DNA from: Acidimicrobiaceae bacterium
GTDB taxonomy: Bacteria; Actinomycetota; Acidimicrobiia; Acidimicrobiales; Ilumatobacteraceae
Direction: 5' to 3'
Assembly (NCBI GenBank): GCA_003455715.1
Contig: DMQJ01000532.1
Location: forward strand, 1 to 10,083
Length of the DNA: 10,083 nucleotides
Of this stretch, positions 6,948 to 10,083 are shown piece after piece. A model generated the notes under the pieces. It searched no databases. It saw nothing but the letters and a program-made list of their open reading frames with translations, and was not told the origin of the DNA. The position numbers were made by a program, and so were the translations under genes. Numbering within the stretch: position 1 is the first letter of the stretch; each line of letters starts with the position of its first letter.

Positions 6948-6992
6948 TTGACAGTGTGCTGTCAATCTGGCAGATCGACAGCACCCTGTCAA
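6948..6992. promoter_or_regulatory. 45-bp nested palindromic MarR operator over divergent promoters
   Basis: Two 18-base sites, TTGACAGTGTGCTGTCAA at 6948-6965 (arms of seven, perfect) and TCGACAGCACCCTGTCAA at 6975-6992 (one arm mismatch), are 27 bases apart centre to centre. Together they form one palindrome centred on G6970 in which 20 of 22 base pairs match. Their ends supply -35-like hexamers: TTGACA at 6992-6987, with CAGATT 17 bases on, toward the DUF1579-like gene, and TCGACA at 6975-6980, with TACGCT at 6999-7004, toward marR. A repressor bound here would block both promoters. MarR as the ligand is inferred from position. Confidence 0.8.
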
Positions 6993-7010
6993 ACTGGATA
7001 CGCTTGCCAT

Positions 7011-7484
7011 GTGCCTTCGACGAACCCACCCACGCCGCTCGACCCGCGGGTCGACGCCTACCGACTACTCATCGCCGACATCGCCGAACTCGTCGGGCGA
7101 TCGCGCTCCACCAGCGACGCCATGGCACGCGAGGTGGGCCAAACCGTGGCGCGCTGGCACGTGTTGAGCGTGCTGTCGGGTGAGCCCCAGTCGGTGGCCA
7201 GTGCTGCGCGTCGGCTGGGTTTGGCCCGCCAGAGCGTGCAGCGCGTGGCCAACGAGTTGCTGGCCGAGCGCCTGGCGATCGCCACACCCGACCCCAACGA
7301 TGCACGCGCACCGCTGCTGCAGCTCACACCTCGCGGCACCGCCCTCGTGGCCGATCTGTACGAGCGCTCCGACAGCTCCCGCACCGAGTTGGTGCAGCGC
7401 GCCGACGTGTCGCTCCGACAGCTCACCGCTGCCCGCAACACCGTGCGCGCGCTCATCAATGCCTTCGAGGCCGTCGACGACTGA
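7011..7484 (+). CDS. MarR-family transcriptional regulator
   Basis: The protein is 157 aa, starting at GTG 7011. There is no ribosome site; TACGCT ends six bases before the GTG, so the transcript is probably leaderless. The frame continues upstream, but only through the operator and the neighbour's shadow. The winged helix-turn-helix spans about residues 45-110: VARWHVLSVLSGEPQSVASA, recognition helix LGLARQSVQRVANELLAERL at 69-88, and a wing with D94, D97 and R99 before LLQLTPRGTALV. The flanking helices (11-40 and 112-154) would form the dimer interface. MarR proteins usually repress and release DNA when a small, often phenolic or hydrophobic ligand or oxidant binds. No cysteine is present, so thiol-based redox sensing is unlikely. 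The palindromic gap suggests it represses itself and the divergent pair. Confidence 0.9.
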   Translation: MPSTNPPTPLDPRVDAYRLLIADIAELVGRSRSTSDAMAREVGQTVARWHVLSVLSGEPQSVASAARRLGLARQSVQRVANELLAERLAIATPDPNDARAPLLQLTPRGTALVADLYERSDSSRTELVQRADVSLRQLTAARNTVRALINAFEAVDD

Positions 7485-7509
7485 ACGACGTGCCGACTCC
7501 AGGCCGAGG

Positions 7510-8073
7510 TCAGGCCGGTCGCTCGTCGCTGGGAAGGGCTCGGTGCGCAGCCCACGCTCGGCGACACTCCGCTGCAGTGCCGGTGGGATTCGCCGCGTGC
7601 CAGGCCTTGGTGAAGCGGTTGAACTCCAGGCTCGCCGACTGCGGCGGCAGTTCGGTGCCCACCGTCTGATGCCAATGGGTGATGGCATCGCCGAGGGTGG
7701 CCTCGCCGGCCAAGAGGAACGCTCGCATGTGCCCGTTGAATCGGAAACCTGGCCCGACGTACTCGGTGAAGAACTCCCTCAGCGCTTGAGTCGACCGTTG
7801 CCCCACAGGTATCAACGTCTCCAAGGTGAGCGGCCCCTCAAGCTGAGCGCTCGCTGCGCGACGGGTTGCTGCGGGCGCGGCCGCTCGCCGCGGTGATGAC
7901 GAGTGAACTCGGCCCGCCAAGCGTGCCCCTAACCGCTCGACGAGGTCGGCCTTGGGGCCTGCGGCGCTGACTCCCAGGCGCCGGGCGAATGGCTGCACCT
8001 CCGCCATCGTGTAGTACCACCGGCGGAATTCGTGCTCGGTCATCGCCTCATCGAGTTCCGGACGACCCGCCAC
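7510..8073 (-). CDS. SAP-like and DUF6434 domain protein
   Basis: The product is 187 aa from GTG 8073. This start is chosen because the family opens with RPELD before EFRRWYYTMAE, and TACCAT (8086-8081) lies seven bases upstream, suiting a leaderless transcript; ATG 8043 would cut off that motif and has a badly spaced site. Residues 15-53 resemble a SAP DNA-binding motif (EFRRWYYTMAEVQPFARRLG, then GPKADLVERLGARLAG). After a basic, Ala-rich linker (57-77), residues 81-187 match DUF6434: LTLETLIPVGQRSTQALREF, GPGFRFNGHMRAFL, TLGDAITHW, then SLEFNRFTKAWHAANPTGTA. SAP domains bind nucleic acid, so a DNA- or RNA-linked role is possible. The DUF6434 function is unknown. The gene converges on marR with 25 bases between stops. 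Confidence 0.85.
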   Translation of the reverse strand: MAGRPELDEAMTEHEFRRWYYTMAEVQPFARRLGVSAAGPKADLVERLGARLAGRVHSSSPRRAAAPAATRRAASAQLEGPLTLETLIPVGQRSTQALREFFTEYVGPGFRFNGHMRAFLLAGEATLGDAITHWHQTVGTELPPQSASLEFNRFTKAWHAANPTGTAAECRRAWAAHRALPSDERPA

Positions 8074-8161
8074 CGCGTCGATGGTACCGCCCGACGAATG
8101 GTTGCCCGGCGGCACCGGCTGTTGCGGATCCTGCCCTCACGCAGTCGGGCAGACTGACGAC
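8074..8161. promoter_or_regulatory. Divergent promoter region for DUF6434 and DinB genes
   Basis: In this 88-base gap, TACCAT (8086-8081) stands seven bases before the minus-strand GTG, and CAGACT (8150-8155) stands six bases before the plus-strand ATG. Both resemble the actinobacterial -10 AnnnT core at a distance expected for leaderless transcripts. No clear -35 boxes or operators are seen. Confidence 0.4.
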
Positions 8162-8893
8162 ATGACGATCTTCACCGGCAGCGACGACTTCGAGGGCGCG
8201 ACCTTCGTGCGCACGAGTTTCAAGGGCGCCACGATGCGATCGTGCGACGTCAGCAACGTGACGATGCGCAGCGTCGATGTGGGCGGGCTCGACATCGACA
8301 GCCACGACCTGTTCTTCGGCACCCTCATCGTCAACGGGGTCGACGTGGTGCCGTTGGTGGAGGCCGAACTGAACCGGCGGTTCCCCGGCCGCGAGCTACA
8401 GAGCGCGCAAACACCCGAAGGTCTCCGCGACGCGTGGGTGGCCGTGCAGGCGGCGTGGGCGGAGACCGTGGCAGCCACACCCTCCGACCTCGTCGATGCC
8501 CACGTCGACGACGAGTGGTCGCTGGCCCAAACCCTGCGCCATCTCACTCTGGCCACCGACGCCTGGCTGCGCGGCGGCATCATGCGGCTGGACCAGCCGT
8601 TCCACGAGATCGGCCTCATCTTCACGGGCGCGGACCGCATGGGCTTCGACATGTCGATCTTCCGTCCCGACACACCCACCTTCGACGAGGTCCTCGCCGT
8701 GCGCGCCGAGCGCCAGCAACTGGTCACCGACTTCCTCGCTACCGCAACCCCCGAGCTACTCGCCGAGGAGCGCGCCAACCCTTGGGGCGGCGACGACTGG
8801 AAGCCGACGGTTGGCGATTGTGTCCGAGTGATCCTCGAAGAGGAGTGGGCGCACCTGCGCTACATCCGGCGCGACTTGGCGTTGCTCGGGTGA
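8162..8893 (+). CDS. Pentapeptide-repeat and DinB-domain fusion protein
   Basis: The product is 243 aa. ATG 8162 is chosen because the earlier in-frame start (8081) adds an unrelated stretch, and CAGACT six bases upstream fits leaderless transcription; no ribosome site is present. Residues 8-50 contain about eight degenerate pentapeptide units (FEGAT FVRTS FKGAT MRSCD VSNVT MRSVD), which normally form a right-handed beta-helix. A link with NGVDVVPLVEAEL leads to a DinB four-helix domain from about residue 84: EGLRDAWVAVQAAWAETV, DEWSLAQTLRHLTLATDAWL with H127, and EEEWAHLRYIRRDLALL with H231. H127 and H231 are two of the usual three metal histidines; H148 could be the third. DinB-like proteins include thiol-dependent transferases and hydrolases. 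The substrate here is unknown. This fusion occurs in other actinobacteria. Confidence 0.88.
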   Translation: MTIFTGSDDFEGATFVRTSFKGATMRSCDVSNVTMRSVDVGGLDIDSHDLFFGTLIVNGVDVVPLVEAELNRRFPGRELQSAQTPEGLRDAWVAVQAAWAETVAATPSDLVDAHVDDEWSLAQTLRHLTLATDAWLRGGIMRLDQPFHEIGLIFTGADRMGFDMSIFRPDTPTFDEVLAVRAERQQLVTDFLATATPELLAEERANPWGGDDWKPTVGDCVRVILEEEWAHLRYIRRDLALLG

Positions 8894-8911
8894 AGCCCGC
8901 CGCCGCGGCGC

Positions 8912-9121
8912 TCAGCGCAGCTCGTCGAGGACGGCGTGCAGCTGCGCCCGTCGGGAGATGCCGAGCTTGCGATAGGCGATGGTCAACTTCGACTCGACGG
9001 TCTTCTTCGAGATGAAGAGGCGAGCCGCAATGTCGCGGTTGGTATGCCCTTCCGATGCGAGCATCACAACCCCGCGCTCGGCCTCGGTGAGGGTGTTGCC
9101 GGCAGGCACCCGGCTCTCCAC
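8912..9121 (-). CDS. Stand-alone LuxR-type HTH protein, or remnant of a larger regulator
   Basis: The product is 69 aa from GTG 9121, with GAGAGAG about five bases upstream. Almost the whole protein is one GerE/LuxR DNA-binding domain: LTEAERGVVMLASEGHTNRDI at residues 11-31, then AARLFISKKTVESKLTIAYRKLGI to about 55. The conserved Glu, Thr-Asn-x-x-Ile-Ala and Lys-Thr-Val-Glu positions are intact. Such a domain normally ends a much larger protein with a receiver or ATPase part. Upstream, the same frame stays open (ADAWRSTILAERVRVESR) and looks like the linker typical of large LuxR proteins, yet it soon enters the AHSA1 gene in another frame. So it is either a small intact regulator, third in the ArsR operon (61 bases after the AHSA1 stop), or the tail of a broken gene. 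Confidence 0.65.
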   Translation of the reverse strand: MESRVPAGNTLTEAERGVVMLASEGHTNRDIAARLFISKKTVESKLTIAYRKLGISRRAQLHAVLDELR

Positions 9122-9182
9122 GCGTACTCTCTCGGCGAGAATCGTCGAGCGCCAGGCGTCCGCGGCCAGAGCGCCGCGCCGC

Positions 9183-9665
9183 TCAGCCCCACGTGGCGAG
9201 CAGGGCGTCGAGCTGGGCGAACGTTTCGTGGGTCGCGTCCGCGGCGCCGCCGGCTTCCTCCAGGGCTTCCTTGGAGGGGAAGACCTCGCTCATCACCAGC
9301 AGGGTGCGGCCGTCGTGCTCCTCGAAGGTGACGATGGTGACGGAGCTGTGCTCCGCGCCTTCCTCGTTCGTCCACACGATGCGCACGGCCGGCACCACCT
9401 CCACGTAGCGCCCATAGAAGTCCATCCCCTCGCCGAAGTTGAGGCGGTAGGTGCCGCCGGTGCGCACGTCCATCTCGCAGTCGTGCAACGTCATGCCCAT
9501 CGACTTCGGCACCCACCACTGGCGGAACAACTCCGGGTTCGACCAGGCCTCGAACACCAGGCGTGCCGGCGCGTCGAACCAGCGGGTGACCACGATCTCC
9601 CGGTCGCCCCGCTGCTCCACCTTCGTGCGGCTCGCGTTGGCGTCACCCGTGCTACTCGCGTCCAT
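9183..9665 (-). CDS. AHSA1/SRPBCC-family protein (ArsR operon partner)
   Basis: The product is 160 aa. ATG 9665 lies inside the end of the ArsR gene (14-base overlap), so translation is probably coupled. The AHSA1-like START/Bet v1 fold is recognised by IVVTRWFDAPARLVFEAWSN at residues 24-43, then PELFRQWWVPK, a strand-rich centre (GTYRLNFGEGMDFYGRYVEV at 71-90, RIVWTNEE, SSVTIVTFEEHDGRTLLVMS) and a final helix THETFAQLDALLATWG. The fold makes a hydrophobic cavity for small ligands. Pairing with an ArsR-type repressor is a recurrent arrangement in actinobacteria and proteobacteria, but the ligand and role are seldom known. The first 20 residues are polar and probably flexible. Confidence 0.9.
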   Translation of the reverse strand: MDASSTGDANASRTKVEQRGDREIVVTRWFDAPARLVFEAWSNPELFRQWWVPKSMGMTLHDCEMDVRTGGTYRLNFGEGMDFYGRYVEVVPAVRIVWTNEEGAEHSSVTIVTFEEHDGRTLLVMSEVFPSKEALEEAGGAADATHETFAQLDALLATWG

Positions 9666-10011
9666 CCTGCTGTTCCTTCCGTTTGAGTTCCTCGACCACA
9701 CGGTCCAGTTCGTCGAAGCGGGCGTCCCACAGTGCGTGGTAGGCGTCGATCCACGCGCGCACCTCGTCCAGCCGCTGCCGGCCGACCCGGCAGTACCGCA
9801 CCCGGCCCACCTTGCGGGTGGTGACCAGGCCTGCGCTCTCCAGCACGCCGACGTGCTTGCGCATGCCGGTGAGCGTCATGTGGAACCGCTCGGCGAGGTC
9901 GGTGATCGACGCCTCCGACCGGCCGAGCTGTTCGAGCACACCGCGACGGGTGCCGTCCGCCAACGCGGCGAACGCGGCGTCGAGTTCGGTGTTCGACCGA
10001 TACTGAACCAT
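9652..10011 (-). CDS. ArsR-family transcriptional regulator
   Basis: The protein is 119 aa, starting at ATG 10011. There is no ribosome site; the ATG lies within a palindrome and a -10-like hexamer is seven bases upstream, so the transcript is probably leaderless. The winged helix-turn-helix spans about residues 8-75: AAFAALADGTRRGVLEQLGR (LADPTRR in most relatives, glycine here), DLAERFHMTLTGMRKHVGVL as the recognition part, then GLVTTRKVGRVRYCRV as the wing. The C-terminal helix (DEVRAWIDAYHALWDARFDE) is the type found in ArsR proteins paired with SRPBCC genes. The ArsR metal-binding Cys motif (ELCVCDL) is absent, so a metal effector is unlikely. Its stop overlaps the start of the AHSA1-type gene, which it most likely represses together with itself. 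Confidence 0.92.
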   Translation of the reverse strand: MVQYRSNTELDAAFAALADGTRRGVLEQLGRSEASITDLAERFHMTLTGMRKHVGVLESAGLVTTRKVGRVRYCRVGRQRLDEVRAWIDAYHALWDARFDELDRVVEELKRKEQQDGRE

Positions 10012-10047
10012 CAGGTTCAGTATTGCACAGACCCGACGGGCCGTCCA
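10000..10047 (-). promoter_or_regulatory. arsR promoter with operator over the start codon
   Basis: A perfect inverted repeat with ten-base arms, ATACTGAACC (10000-10009) and GGTTCAGTAT (10014-10023), spans the ATG at 10011-10009 with a four-base centre. The promoter reads TGGACG (10047-10042), a 17-base spacer, AATACT (10024-10019), then seven bases to the ATG, so one operator arm overlaps the -10. The other arm encodes the first residues, MVQY. This fits autorepression by ArsR; direct binding is inferred. Bases 10048-10083 hold no supported feature. Confidence 0.72.
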
Positions 10048-10083
10048 GGCACATGGCCGCGGCGGGTCAGAATGGCGGGGGCC

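Noticed and set aside
8901..8910. CGCCGCGGCG palindrome between the DinB and LuxR stops
   Set aside because: It is too short and too GC-biased by chance to call a terminator.
10073..10083. ATG GCG GGG GCC at the right edge as a plus-strand gene start
   Set aside because: Only eleven bases are visible, with no ribosome site or clear -10; nothing can be supported.

Overview
This is a high-GC, densely packed bacterial window. GTG starts are frequent, and several genes have a TAnnnT-like -10 element 6-8 bases before the start codon, which suggests leaderless transcripts. With the gene families present (actinobacterial-type GMC oxidoreductase, pentapeptide-DinB fusion, ArsR/AHSA1 pair, SAP-DUF6434 protein), this points to an actinomycete, perhaps Acidimicrobiia. 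That placement is inference. I see no tRNA, rRNA, CRISPR array, insertion sequence or prophage gene.

Layout. (1) 1-2010: a divergent pair. A minus-strand gene running off the left edge encodes a NuoL-like proton-channel subunit, best matched to DabB of the DAB inorganic-carbon accumulation system. It faces a plus-strand LysR regulator of the NhaR type. (2) 2029-4437: a minus-strand YdeI/DUF1801-type protein diverges from a plus-strand pair of genes I do not recognise (427 and 125 aa). A 21-bp-arm imperfect hairpin follows the pair. (3) 4534-6027: a minus-strand GMC-family FAD oxidoreductase. (4) 6129-7484: a minus-strand pair (a DUF1579-like calycin protein and a small unknown) divergent from a MarR regulator. 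The gap between them is almost filled by a 45-bp nested palindrome. (5) 7510-8893: a SAP-like/DUF6434 protein diverging from a pentapeptide-repeat/DinB fusion. (6) 8912-10011: a minus-strand operon of ArsR repressor, AHSA1/SRPBCC protein and, after 61 bases, a 69-aa LuxR-type DNA-binding domain that may be a remnant.

The genes work as small self-regulated modules, not as one pathway: LysR/DabB, MarR/DUF1579-like pair, and ArsR/SRPBCC. Each regulator sits beside its likely target, and two of the three control regions contain strong palindromes. The best candidates for unknown biology are the two-gene unit at 2751-4437 and the MarR-controlled pair at 6129-6934. No complete undescribed defence or mobile system is visible.
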